In this document: positions 52,248-60,906 of the stretch, in pieces | How positions within the stretch are numbered: the first letter of the stretch is position 1 | Layout of the letters: every line of letters begins with the position of its first letter | Assembly: GCA_038200305.1 (NCBI GenBank) | Contig: JBBPYD010000169.1 | Coordinates: 1-64,000, forward strand | Direction of reading: 5' to 3' | DNA: 64,000 nt | Origin: JANXXV01 sp038200305 | GTDB lineage: Bacteria; Acidobacteriota; Terriglobia; Bryobacterales; Bryobacteraceae | The notes under the pieces: generated by a model | Databases searched by the model: none | What the model was told of the DNA's origin: nothing | Seen by the model: only the letters and a program-made list of their open reading frames with translations | Position numbers and translations under genes: made by a program

Positions 52248-53906
52248 ATGTACCAGGTCATCGCTAGAAAATACCGTCCGGCAACGTTTTCTGAACTCAT
52301 CAGTCAGGAGCATGTCCGGACTACCCTTGAAAACGCGATCACGCAGCGCCGCATCGCCCATGGTTATATTCTTTGTGGCCAGCGTGGTACGGGTAAAACC
52401 ACCGTGGCTCGCATCATCGCCCGCTGCCTGAACTGTATAAACGGACCCACGCCACAACCGTGCGGCGTCTGTCCGAGTTGCCTCGAAGTAACCGCCGGAA
52501 ACAGCGTGGATGTTATTGAGATTGATGCGGCATCCAACCGCGGAATCAATGAAATGCGCGAATTGCGGGAAAATGTCCGCTACCGGCCGGCCAGAGACCG
52601 CTATAAGGTCTTCATTGTCGACGAAGCGCACCAGATCACGAACGAAGCCTTCAACGCACTTTTGAAAACGCTGGAAGAGCCGCCGGAGTGGGTCGTATTC
52701 ATTCTGTGTACCACTGAAGTACACAAGATTCCCACCACCATCGCCTCTAGGTGCCAGCAGTTTAGCTTCCGCTCGGTGGATTTCGGCGAACTGGTCGCAC
52801 GCATGAAGTGGATCTGCGGCCAAGAAGGTATTGCCACCGATGAGGAAACGCTGGCAGTGCTGGCGCAGGCCGGCGAGGGCAGCGTTCGCGATTCCCTATC
52901 GGCGCTGGATCAGGCAATCGCCTGTTGCGGATCTACGTTGAACGCTCCAGAGCTGCGTGTATTACTGGGAATGTTTTCGCTCGATTCGCTGCAGATGGTG
53001 ACGCAAGCGTTGAAAGAGGCGGACTCGCACCGGATGCTGGATGTGGTTCAGGAGCTGGAACGCAACGGGCTAAATTTGCAGCACTTCTGCCGCGAATTGG
53101 CCCGGTATTTCCGTAACCTTCTGGTGGCCAGGATTGCGGGCAAGGAAACCAGACTCATCGGCGCGCCGCCGGCTGAACAGGAACGGATGCGGGAAACCGC
53201 TGCTGCGTTTTCGGAAGAGGATCTCACCCGGTATCTGCAACTGACGCTCGATCTGTTCAAGGATCTGCAGTGTTCCTTGCAACCGCGTTTGCACCTGGAG
53301 CTTGGGTTACTGAAGCTGGTCCATGTGGGGAAGCTGTTGCCCATCGAACAAGCTTTGGCCGGAATGAGCGGATCACCTGTAAAGAGTGGGCCGGGGCCGC
53401 AACCGCCAAAGCCGGCCGCAGCGGCGCCAGTGCGGACCGGGCCATCTCCCTTTGCTGCCGACAGCGCCCGAAAGGCTGCTGCTATCCCGCCAGCACCCCC
53501 GCCTGCACAAGCGGCTACCCCGCCTCCCGAAAGCGATTGCGATCTGAAATCGAAGATCTACACAGCCTTGATAGATCTCGGTTTGGCGTTTACCGCGGAT
53601 GCTCTGGAGCATTCTGAAGTGCTGGAAGCGGCGGACGGAATCGCGCTGATCACGCCGAAAAAGTATTCGCTATCCATGACGGAAGCCGACATGCGAAAGG
53701 CCGCGCAACATGCCCTCGGAAAGCCGGTTCAGGTCAAGATCACATTTGGAGAGCCGGCCTTACCCCAGTCAACGGGGATGCCGAAAGCAAACCCTACCGG
53801 CGAAGAGGAAGTATCGCGGCGCGCGCTCTCGCATCCCGGTGTGCAAAGATTTCAAGAGCTCTTCCCGGATGCCCAAGTGCGGGCAGTGCGGAATCTGAAG
53901 GAGTAA
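52248..53906 (+). CDS. dnaX: DNA polymerase III gamma/tau subunit
   Basis: A 552-residue clamp-loader subunit. It starts MYQVIARKYRPATFSELISQEH, has Walker A GQRGTGKTT, the zinc-binding C-x8-C-x2-C-x2-C, Walker B VFIVDEAHQ and sensor 1 CTTEVHKIPTTIASRCQ, which load the sliding clamp. A Pro/Ala-rich hinge near residue 380 leads to a tau-like domain V that is less conserved. It follows the SRP RNA and precedes ybaB by two bases. Confidence 0.95.
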   Translation: MYQVIARKYRPATFSELISQEHVRTTLENAITQRRIAHGYILCGQRGTGKTTVARIIARCLNCINGPTPQPCGVCPSCLEVTAGNSVDVIEIDAASNRGINEMRELRENVRYRPARDRYKVFIVDEAHQITNEAFNALLKTLEEPPEWVVFILCTTEVHKIPTTIASRCQQFSFRSVDFGELVARMKWICGQEGIATDEETLAVLAQAGEGSVRDSLSALDQAIACCGSTLNAPELRVLLGMFSLDSLQMVTQALKEADSHRMLDVVQELERNGLNLQHFCRELARYFRNLLVARIAGKETRLIGAPPAEQERMRETAAAFSEEDLTRYLQLTLDLFKDLQCSLQPRLHLELGLLKLVHVGKLLPIEQALAGMSGSPVKSGPGPQPPKPAAAAPVRTGPSPFAADSARKAAAIPPAPPPAQAATPPPESDCDLKSKIYTALIDLGLAFTADALEHSEVLEAADGIALITPKKYSLSMTEADMRKAAQHALGKPVQVKITFGEPALPQSTGMPKANPTGEEEVSRRALSHPGVQRFQELFPDAQVRAVRNLKE

Positions 53907-53908
53907 CA

Positions 53909-54217
53909 ATGAAGCTACCTGGCAACATGCAAAATATGATGAAGCAGGCGCAGCAGATGCAAGAAAAGCTGCAAGAGGAAATTGCGCAGATCCGCGTGGA
54001 GGCATCGGCAGGCGGCGGTATGGTTTCCGTGAAGATGGATGGCCAGAAGAACGTCCTGGGAGTCAAGATCGACCCCGAAGTGGCTGGCGACGTGGAAATG
54101 CTGCAAGACATGGTGATGGCTGCCTTCAACGAAGCGCATAAGAAAGTGGAAGCCGAAGCCAAGCAGAAGATGGGCGGCATGCTGGGCGGTATGGGTTTGC
54201 CGCCTGGGCTTTTCTAA
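53909..54217 (+). CDS. ybaB: YbaB/EbfC nucleoid-associated protein
   Basis: A 102-residue DNA-binding protein of the YbaB/EbfC family. It begins MKLPGNMQNMMKQAQQMQEKLQ, followed by VEASAGGGMVSVKMDGQKNVLGVKIDPE, and a C-terminal coiled segment ending GLPPGLF. It binds DNA as a dimer and is regularly placed between dnaX and recR, as here. The gap to recR is three bases. Confidence 0.95.
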   Translation: MKLPGNMQNMMKQAQQMQEKLQEEIAQIRVEASAGGGMVSVKMDGQKNVLGVKIDPEVAGDVEMLQDMVMAAFNEAHKKVEAEAKQKMGGMLGGMGLPPGLF

Positions 54218-54220
54218 CCG

Positions 54221-54820
54221 ATGCCGGATTTTGCCGAGCCGCTCGCGCGGCTGATTCAAGAAGTAAAACGGCTGCCGGGCATCGGGCAGAAATCCGCCCA
54301 GCGGATTGCGTTCTACGTTCTAAGGTCCAATCGCGATGATGTCGAACGGCTGTCAAAGGCGCTTCTGGATGTAAAAGATAATCTCGGCATCTGTTCTTCT
54401 TGCAATAACATCAGCGACGGCGAGCTGTGCCTTTACTGCCGCGACGCGTCCCGTGATTCTTCTATAGTTTGCGTGATCGATGAACCGCATAATATCGTCC
54501 CGATCGAGAGCACGCGCCAGTACAACGGACTCTACCACGTGCTGCACGGTTCTATTTCGCCCCTGCGCGGCATCGGCCCGGAGCAACTCAAGATCAAGAG
54601 TTTGTTGGTCCGCATCCAGGCAGGCGGCGTGGGGGAAATCATTCTGGCAACCAGCCCAACGGTGGAAGGTGAGGCGACCGCGGCTTATCTGTCGCGCCTG
54701 CTGAAGCCGCTGGGAATCAAGGTGACGCGCATCGCTATGGGAATCCCGGTGGGGAGTGATCTTGAGTTTGCCGATGAAGTGACCATGATGAAGTCAATGG
54801 AGAACCGGCGCGAGCTTTAG
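54221..54820 (+). CDS. recR: Recombination protein RecR
   Basis: A 199-residue RecR. The helix-hairpin-helix is LPGIGQKSAQRIAF, the zinc finger CSSCNN...CLYC, and the Toprim motif VCVIDEPHNIVPIE; the C-terminal Walker-like end is present (GIPVGSDLEFADEVTMM). It works with RecF/RecO to load RecA at gaps. The last 86 bases overlap the end of the DUF4126 gene on the opposite strand, but the RecR end looks normal. Confidence 0.95.
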   Translation: MPDFAEPLARLIQEVKRLPGIGQKSAQRIAFYVLRSNRDDVERLSKALLDVKDNLGICSSCNNISDGELCLYCRDASRDSSIVCVIDEPHNIVPIESTRQYNGLYHVLHGSISPLRGIGPEQLKIKSLLVRIQAGGVGEIILATSPTVEGEATAAYLSRLLKPLGIKVTRIAMGIPVGSDLEFADEVTMMKSMENRREL

Positions 54821-55724
54821 GCAAATTGCGCAACCATTCCGGCTGCGCCGCTTTTTGAATCTTGAGCACATCGAAGATCTGCTCATGGCCACGGACGGTC
54901 AGTGCCAGTGTGTCCACCAACAGTCCGCGGCTGAGATGGGCCCCGGTAATCTCCGCCAGTGCGATCCGATGCGTTCGATTGCGAAATAGCCGCCTGGTGG
55001 TGAATACCAAATCTTCCGGATCGAGGCAAAGCTTGCCAATAGAGTTGTAAAGCCCCTTCACTCCACGTCCGGCTGCGCATCGAACGCACGCGGGCGCGGA
55101 TGTCGTAGAACTAGCGCTGAAATATTTCGAGAATACAGCGCCGATGGATAGACATTCCACTTGCAGGCTCCGGAAGATTCGGGGAGAAAGCCACACAAAT
55201 CCGGCAATGAAAACCACTAACGAGCCGAACGTAATCACCGGGTGCTTCATCGCGAGCCAGATGCCGAACGGAATCAGAACATCTTCTGCCACACTCAACG
55301 TGACATTCGTCACCGGTTCCGGCGAGTGATTCACCAGCAGCCGCGTCGCCGCTTTCGAGGAGTGGCCGGCGAAGGCGACCCCGCCGCATAATAACGCGAT
55401 CACTGTGCGGGTAACCGGGTCGTCATTCCCCAGAGCAGTGGCTCCTAAAAAGATGGCGCCGAGTGGCCGGACAAAGGTATGGATAGAATCCCAGAGGCTG
55501 TCCACCCAGGGGACTTTGTCGGCCAGGAACTCGATTAGGCAGGCCACTCCGGCTGTGGCCAGAACCCAAGTGTGGCCAAGGACAGCAAGATGCGCCAAGC
55601 CCGATGGCAGTTGAATCAGGTGGAACCGCACCACCAATCCGATGACCAGAACGGTGGCGTAGAGACGGATGCCCGCTAAGAACCCCAGGCCGAGGGTGGA
55701 TCCGAGTAGTTCGATCGTATCCAT
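54735..55724 (-). CDS. DUF4126-type membrane protein
   Basis: A 329-residue membrane protein. Residues 1-190 form the DUF4126 domain with about four helices (LGSTLGLGFLAGIRLYATVL, GAIFLGATALGNDDPVTRT, FAGHSSKAATRLLVNHSPEPVTN). A cytosolic C-terminal half with a PH-like strand pattern (DLVFTTRRLFRNRTHRIALAEITGAHL) follows. The last 28 codons are antisense to recR. The long convergent overlap is unusual; a start with AGGAG supports the other end. Function unknown. Confidence 0.78.
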   Translation of the reverse strand: MDTIELLGSTLGLGFLAGIRLYATVLVIGLVVRFHLIQLPSGLAHLAVLGHTWVLATAGVACLIEFLADKVPWVDSLWDSIHTFVRPLGAIFLGATALGNDDPVTRTVIALLCGGVAFAGHSSKAATRLLVNHSPEPVTNVTLSVAEDVLIPFGIWLAMKHPVITFGSLVVFIAGFVWLSPRIFRSLQVECLSIGAVFSKYFSASSTTSAPACVRCAAGRGVKGLYNSIGKLCLDPEDLVFTTRRLFRNRTHRIALAEITGAHLSRGLLVDTLALTVRGHEQIFDVLKIQKAAQPEWLRNLPKARAGSPLTSSWSLHRQTQDHSPPGFP

Positions 55725-55743
55725 ATTCTCCTGTTAACGGCTT

Positions 55744-57048
55744 TCACCGTAGCGCAAGAACTGGAAGCAGATTGTGCTCCCTGACTCCCGTGTCCGTCAG
55801 CGCGCCAATCTGGACATCTATCAGTTCTCTGGGTTGGCGCACTTTGGCGAGTTCCACTTTGAGATAATTCGTCGTCATGGCAAAGCCGGGGCTCTGTAGC
55901 GTGACTGCTGGAATCGTGCGGCCAACCATGGATCGCCGGAACGCTGCATTCTTAGCCAGCCCTAGTTCTTTAAGAATGCGGCCCCGCGCACGCCGCACTT
56001 CGGACGGAATTTGGTCCGCGCGCGCGGCAGCCGGCGTCCCTGGGCGTTCCGAATACGGAAAGATGTGGAGATACGTAAGCGGCAGACTATCGATAAAGGC
56101 TCGAGTTTGCTCGAATTCCTCATCCGTCTCGCCGGGAAATCCGGCCATGACGTCGGCGCCGACCGCCGCATCGGGCATCCAGGCGCGCGCCTTGCGCACC
56201 CGGTCTTCGTAGTGCCGCGGGCGGTATTTGCGATGCATTCTCCGTAAAACCGTGTCCGATCCGGACTGAAGCGGCGCGTGGACATGCTTCGCGATTCGTG
56301 GCGATTCGGCTATGAGCGCGAGCAGGTCGTCTGAGAGATCCATTGGCTCAACGGAACTGAGGCGAAGGCGGCCAATGCCGGTTTTGGCCAATAGCACCTG
56401 CAGTAAATCCACCAGCCGGCGGCTGCTGCCCGGCTCACGTCCCCAGCGGCCGAGATTGATTCCAGTGAGCACCACTTCGCTATAACGCGTGCTCAGATCT
56501 TGCACCTGCTGGACGATCTGGTCCACGGGCGCGCTGCGGCTGCGCCCTCTTACGAACGGGATGATGCAGAAGGAACACCGATTGTTGCAGCCATCCTGGA
56601 TTTTCAAATTCGGCCGCGAACGGTCTGTGCCCGCTCCCTCCACCGGGGATACCAGAAAGTCCTGGTGAGCGAAGATATCCCCAACATGAACTTCGCCATG
56701 GAATGGGGCTGAGGGGTTCGCCAATAGTTCGGCGATCCGCGTTTTATGGGAGTTGCCGATCACGATAGAGACGCCCGGAAGCGCGGCGATTTCACCGGGC
56801 GCCCGCTGCGCATAACAACCCGTCACCACAATGCGGCTGTCCGGATTCTCACGATGCACGCGGCGTACGGTTTGACGCAACTCCTCATCGGCAGACGCCG
56901 TTACCGTACAGGTGTTCAGGATCACAAATTCCGCAGGCTCCAAAGGGTCTGCACGCGTGAAGCCGCTACTGGCGAGTAACGATTCCAGCGCCGCGCCGTC
57001 CGCTTGGGAAGCCCGGCAGCCAAAATTCCGGATAGTAAAGCTTTGCAC
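55744..57048 (-). CDS. mtaB: tRNA (ms2t6A-type) methylthiotransferase
   Basis: A 434-residue radical-SAM methylthiotransferase of the MiaB-like MtaB group, which modifies A37 of tRNAs. The N-terminal UPF0004 domain has Cys in FGCRASQADG, NTCTVTASAD and VTGCYAQ, the radical-SAM motif is CNNRCSFC, and a TRAM-like end follows. The start is GTG at 57048 (VQSFTIRNFGC). TAGACT seven bases upstream overlaps the stop of the upstream gene and may be a -10 box for leaderless expression. Confidence 0.92.
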   Translation of the reverse strand: MQSFTIRNFGCRASQADGAALESLLASSGFTRADPLEPAEFVILNTCTVTASADEELRQTVRRVHRENPDSRIVVTGCYAQRAPGEIAALPGVSIVIGNSHKTRIAELLANPSAPFHGEVHVGDIFAHQDFLVSPVEGAGTDRSRPNLKIQDGCNNRCSFCIIPFVRGRSRSAPVDQIVQQVQDLSTRYSEVVLTGINLGRWGREPGSSRRLVDLLQVLLAKTGIGRLRLSSVEPMDLSDDLLALIAESPRIAKHVHAPLQSGSDTVLRRMHRKYRPRHYEDRVRKARAWMPDAAVGADVMAGFPGETDEEFEQTRAFIDSLPLTYLHIFPYSERPGTPAAARADQIPSEVRRARGRILKELGLAKNAAFRRSMVGRTIPAVTLQSPGFAMTTNYLKVELAKVRQPRELIDVQIGALTDTGVREHNLLPVLALR

Positions 57049-57058
57049 TGATTTCAGT

Positions 57059-59245
57059 CTAGCGCTCAGGTTCCGTGATCTGCAGAACTTGATTGGCATG
57101 CACATCAGTCAGAACCTGGCGGATTCCACTTGGCCATCGGATCACAATTTCTGCCGCCGTTTTCGATCTGCCCAATCCGAAATGCACCCGCGAATCGCTT
57201 GAGGAAGCATATCCCATTGCGCCCGTCGATTGATTGGTGAGCACTGCTCCTTCGGGCGTATGCACCTGGATGACGGCCCCCAGCCCATCACGGTTGCTCT
57301 TTGTTCCAATGAGTTTGATCAAAAGCCAATTGCCGATTGGGTTCGTTTCGTTATGGAAAAGACGCGGTGTCTCTCCCAGTGCTGTCACAATTATGTCCAG
57401 CTTACCGTCATTGTCAAAGTCCGCCACCGCTGCGCCGCGATGCGCAGCCGGAATTCCGAGCGGCATAGCGCTTCCGCCAAGATTCGGAGTAAATTTTCCA
57501 AGGCCCGAATTCAGCAGCATCAGGTTAGGCTGCTTGTAGCTGCGGCTCTGCAGACGCTCGATGTTGTCAATGGCGTGGCCATTAGCCGAAAATAGATCCT
57601 TCCATCCATCGTTATTGAAATCCGCAATTGCGTTGCTCCAACCACTCCAGGGGAGGGATGCCGTTGCGACGCCGGAGGCATCGGAGACATCGGTAAACCC
57701 GCTAGCGGTATTTCGAAGCAACAGAAAACCTTCGTTCGAGAGATCGGTGATAAACAGATCGGGACGGCCATCGTTATCCATGTCCCGGAAGTCCACGCCC
57801 ATTGAGGACACCGCTTTCCCGAACTCGTTCAGAGCAACTCCCGCCGGCATCCCGGTTTCCTGAAACTTCCAATGGCCCAGATTGTGGAACAGAAAATTGG
57901 GCTGCGCATCGTTTGCAACGAAGATATCTATCCATCCGTCTCCGTCGAGATCCGCCGCCGCCGCACCCATTCCTTTTCCAAGGTAGCCATCAATTCCGGT
58001 CTCCTTGGATATGTCTGTAAACGTGCCGTCCCGGTTATTCCGGTAAAGCCGGTTTGGCAGTGGGGCATACTTCGAAGGATGGCAGTAAGTGCGGGTATTG
58101 GTGGCGGTGTCCCCGCACCATGGTTCGGTATCCGGGTCCCACTTGCAGTAGTTCACAACAAACAGATCGAGCCAGCCATCGTTGTCAAAGTCTGCCCAGA
58201 CGGCGTGGATGCTCCACATCTTTCCAAATTGCGGATGTGGTGAATCGATCCCTGCCGGTCCAGTGGCATTGCTGAATGTACCGTCGCCGTTGTTGTGCAG
58301 CAGCGTGTTTTGGTTTACGCCGGCGATGAACAGATCGACGTGTCCGTCGTTGTCATAGTCGGCCGCCGCTACACCCATGTCATAACCACTTCCACAGACT
58401 CCTGCGCTTTCGGTCACGTCGGTGAAGGTGAGATCTCCATTGTTCCGGAAAAGCCGGTTGCACTGTTCCGGACCAGTTTTGCGCAACGACGGGATAGCCG
58501 CTCCATTCGTAAGAAAGATGTCGATAAGGCCGTCGTTGTTGTAGTCGAATGCGGCAACCCCGCCCGGCATGGTTTCAATCTGATGCTTCTCCGCAGTGGG
58601 CGAATTCTGGAGTTTCACTTGCACTCCAGCGCTGCTCGCAATCTGAGCGAATGACACGTTCCTGTTTCCGGTGGCCGGAGCGGGAAGCTTTCCTTGTGGC
58701 TGACTGCTCGATTTCAAACGGTTCTCCATCGCACGTCCGGCTTGGAGCACCAATTCATTCGAGGGAGCAATCGCCCGCGCTTTAGACAGGTAACTCTGAG
58801 CAGCGTCCAGATCATCCACTCTTAGAAGAAAAATAGCGTAAGACGCGTATGGATCGGCCAATGGCTGGGCGCGCCGCTCGTTGGCTTCGACAGCCGATTT
58901 GAAATTTGCTCTCGCGGCTTCAAAGGCGCCCAATCCGACCTGTGCATTTGCCAACTCCGTAACGGACATGACATCGCCGGGGCGAAGCTTCAAGGAAAGT
59001 GTTAGGGCATGCTGAGCTTCAGGATATCTGGATTCCTTAACAAACACTCTTCCTAAAAGAGACCAGCCTCTGGCGTCCTTCGGAAATTCTACGGTGATAT
59101 TGAGCAGCAGCGGTTTGGCCAGCTCGATTTCCCCTTTGAGCAAGAGATCGACGGCTTGAGAGATTTCCAGATCAGCCTTGGTTGCAGACTGAGGAGCGCC
59201 AAAGCAGAAACCGCAGATGAACAAAATTACGATAATTCGCGGCAT
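57059..59245 (-). CDS. Secreted TPR plus FG-GAP/ASPIC-UnbV protein
   Basis: A 728-residue exported protein with signal peptide MPRIIVILFICGFCFGAP. Residues about 20-180 hold TPR repeats (GWSLLGRVFVKESRYPEA, ANAQVGLGAFEAARANFKSA). Then come many FG-GAP/VCBS blades with Ca-binding DxDxDG-like loops (FDYNNDGLIDIF, DYDNDGHVDLFIA, DFDNDGWLDLF, DLDGDGWIDIF), closing with an ASPIC/UnbV domain (LGAVIQVHTPEGAV, HFGLGRSKTAAEIVIRWPSG). The CRTAC1-like form is common in Acidobacteria. It is divergent from the sulfatase, 18 bases away. Confidence 0.88.
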   Translation of the reverse strand: MPRIIVILFICGFCFGAPQSATKADLEISQAVDLLLKGEIELAKPLLLNITVEFPKDARGWSLLGRVFVKESRYPEAQHALTLSLKLRPGDVMSVTELANAQVGLGAFEAARANFKSAVEANERRAQPLADPYASYAIFLLRVDDLDAAQSYLSKARAIAPSNELVLQAGRAMENRLKSSSQPQGKLPAPATGNRNVSFAQIASSAGVQVKLQNSPTAEKHQIETMPGGVAAFDYNNDGLIDIFLTNGAAIPSLRKTGPEQCNRLFRNNGDLTFTDVTESAGVCGSGYDMGVAAADYDNDGHVDLFIAGVNQNTLLHNNGDGTFSNATGPAGIDSPHPQFGKMWSIHAVWADFDNDGWLDLFVVNYCKWDPDTEPWCGDTATNTRTYCHPSKYAPLPNRLYRNNRDGTFTDISKETGIDGYLGKGMGAAAADLDGDGWIDIFVANDAQPNFLFHNLGHWKFQETGMPAGVALNEFGKAVSSMGVDFRDMDNDGRPDLFITDLSNEGFLLLRNTASGFTDVSDASGVATASLPWSGWSNAIADFNNDGWKDLFSANGHAIDNIERLQSRSYKQPNLMLLNSGLGKFTPNLGGSAMPLGIPAAHRGAAVADFDNDGKLDIIVTALGETPRLFHNETNPIGNWLLIKLIGTKSNRDGLGAVIQVHTPEGAVLTNQSTGAMGYASSSDSRVHFGLGRSKTAAEIVIRWPSGIRQVLTDVHANQVLQITEPER

Positions 59246-59263
59246 GTTGCTGATAAGATACCA

Positions 59264-60847
59264 GTGAAGCACGTGCTACCCACTAACAGGCGCGAATGGA
59301 TGAAACTCTCCGGTGCGGCTCTGGCCAGCCGCGCCCAAGGTCAGAGCACGCCCAAACGCGGCCGCCCGAACATTCTATTTTTGATGACCGATCAACACCG
59401 GTTCGACTGCCTGGGGGCGTCGGGGAACCGCGTGATCGCCACTCCTCACCTGGACCGGCTTGCGGCCGAAGGCGCGTTGTTCCGGAATGCTTATAGTTGC
59501 ACGCCGACATGCACGCCAGCAAGATCCGCGCTGCTGACCGGCCTGTCGCCCTGGCATCACGGAATGCTCGGCATGGGGCAGGTCGCGGACCGTTATCCAG
59601 TCGAGATGCCGCGCGCGCTCAGGGACGCCGGTTATTACACGATGATGATCGGCAAGACCCATTGGGGCACCGGGCGCAATGGGCATGGTTTTCATCAGAT
59701 GATGCTCGACGAGCATTGCCCTTGCGGAAATCATCCATTGCTGGAGCAGGGTGTCCGCAACGTTTGCCCCAACGGTTTCCGCAGCGATTACGAGTCCTGG
59801 TTCTGGGGTCAAGCGCCAAATCTGGACCCGCATGCAACCGGCCTCGGATGGAACGACTATATTGGCCGCACATCCGCGCTGCCGGAGAAGTTGCATGCCA
59901 CCCACTGGACCGGCGAAACGGCCGTGGAGTTCCTGAAAACCTATCAACGTCCGCAGCCGTTTTTCCTGAAGGTTTCGTTCATACGTCCCCACAGTCCTTA
60001 TGATCCACCGGCACGTTGGATGAAGCGGTACGAAACGGCCGAACTCCCAAAACCGAGGGCAGGAAGCTGGGCGAACGGCTTCATCCCTCGAAACAGCGAT
60101 CAGCCGGACATCTGGCATGGACAGGTTCCGGAAGCGGAAGCTCACAATTCGCGAGCCGCCTATTACGCCTCCATCAGCTTCGTGGATGAACAGATCGGCA
60201 GAATTTTGGAAACGCTCGAACAGCGCGGATTGCTGGACGAAACATTGATCGTGTTCACATCGGACCATGGCGACATGCTTGGGGATCAGAACCTGTGGCG
60301 CAAGTCGTACGCGTATGAGCAGTCGTCGCATGTGCCCATGCTGATGCGGTGGCCGGCGGGCTTAGTGGCGTCCACGCGTGGCCGCGTTCTGAATCAGCCG
60401 GTTGAGATGCGCGACATACTTCCAACATTCCTGGATGCCGCGGGGAGTTCGGCGGGGCATGGTCTGGACGGGCAGAGCCTGCTCAATTTGTTGATGCCCG
60501 AGAGCGCTTCGTGGCGGGAGTACATCGATCTGGAGCACGATATCTGCTACTCGCCCGGCAATCATTGGAACGGCCTGACCGACGGCCGCTGGAAATACAT
60601 TTTCCACGCACGCGATGGACATGAACAACTCTTCAACCTGCAACGCGATCCGAACGAGCTGACCGATCTGGCGAGTGATGCCGGGCACGATTCCGAGTTG
60701 CGAAGGTGGCGTGGCCGTTTGCTCACCCACTTGGAGGAGCGCGGCGCGCCCTACGTTGTGAATGGCCGGATCGGCTTACGGCCCGAAGGGCAACTATACT
60801 CGCCAAATTATCCCAAGCGGCTCAGTGTTGTGCGGCCGCAGCAATAG
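59264..60847 (+). CDS. Secreted sulfatase
   Basis: A 527-residue arylsulfatase-type enzyme. It has a Tat-like N-terminus (NRREWMKLSGAALAS), metal residues in FLMTDQHRFD and TSDHGDMLGDQ, and the active-site Cys83 in CTPARSALLTG, which must be converted to formylglycine. No maturase gene is in the window. It desulfates a glycan or small sulfate ester. The start is GTG (59264 or 59273, uncertain) with no Shine-Dalgarno; TAAGAT lies four bases upstream of the first. Its C-terminal region is complete. Confidence 0.9.
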   Translation: MKHVLPTNRREWMKLSGAALASRAQGQSTPKRGRPNILFLMTDQHRFDCLGASGNRVIATPHLDRLAAEGALFRNAYSCTPTCTPARSALLTGLSPWHHGMLGMGQVADRYPVEMPRALRDAGYYTMMIGKTHWGTGRNGHGFHQMMLDEHCPCGNHPLLEQGVRNVCPNGFRSDYESWFWGQAPNLDPHATGLGWNDYIGRTSALPEKLHATHWTGETAVEFLKTYQRPQPFFLKVSFIRPHSPYDPPARWMKRYETAELPKPRAGSWANGFIPRNSDQPDIWHGQVPEAEAHNSRAAYYASISFVDEQIGRILETLEQRGLLDETLIVFTSDHGDMLGDQNLWRKSYAYEQSSHVPMLMRWPAGLVASTRGRVLNQPVEMRDILPTFLDAAGSSAGHGLDGQSLLNLLMPESASWREYIDLEHDICYSPGNHWNGLTDGRWKYIFHARDGHEQLFNLQRDPNELTDLASDAGHDSELRRWRGRLLTHLEERGAPYVVNGRIGLRPEGQLYSPNYPKRLSVVRPQQ

Positions 60848-60850
60848 AAA

Positions 60851-60884
60851 GGCCCCCCATCTCTCTAAGAGCTTCGGCGGGGCC
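60851..60884. terminator. Hairpin between sulfatase and TonB receptor genes
   Basis: GGCCCC (60851-60856) and GGGGCC (60879-60884) pair around a 22-base loop that itself holds the small hairpin CTCT-A-AGAG. It lies between two convergent genes and is a likely bidirectional terminator, though no T-run is present. Confidence 0.4.
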
Positions 60885-60906
60885 GCTGGTCCAGATGTCT
60901 GACTAA

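Noticed and set aside
59375..60331. Minus-strand 318-codon open frame
   Set aside because: Antisense to the sulfatase active-site region; Arg-rich without a recognisable fold.
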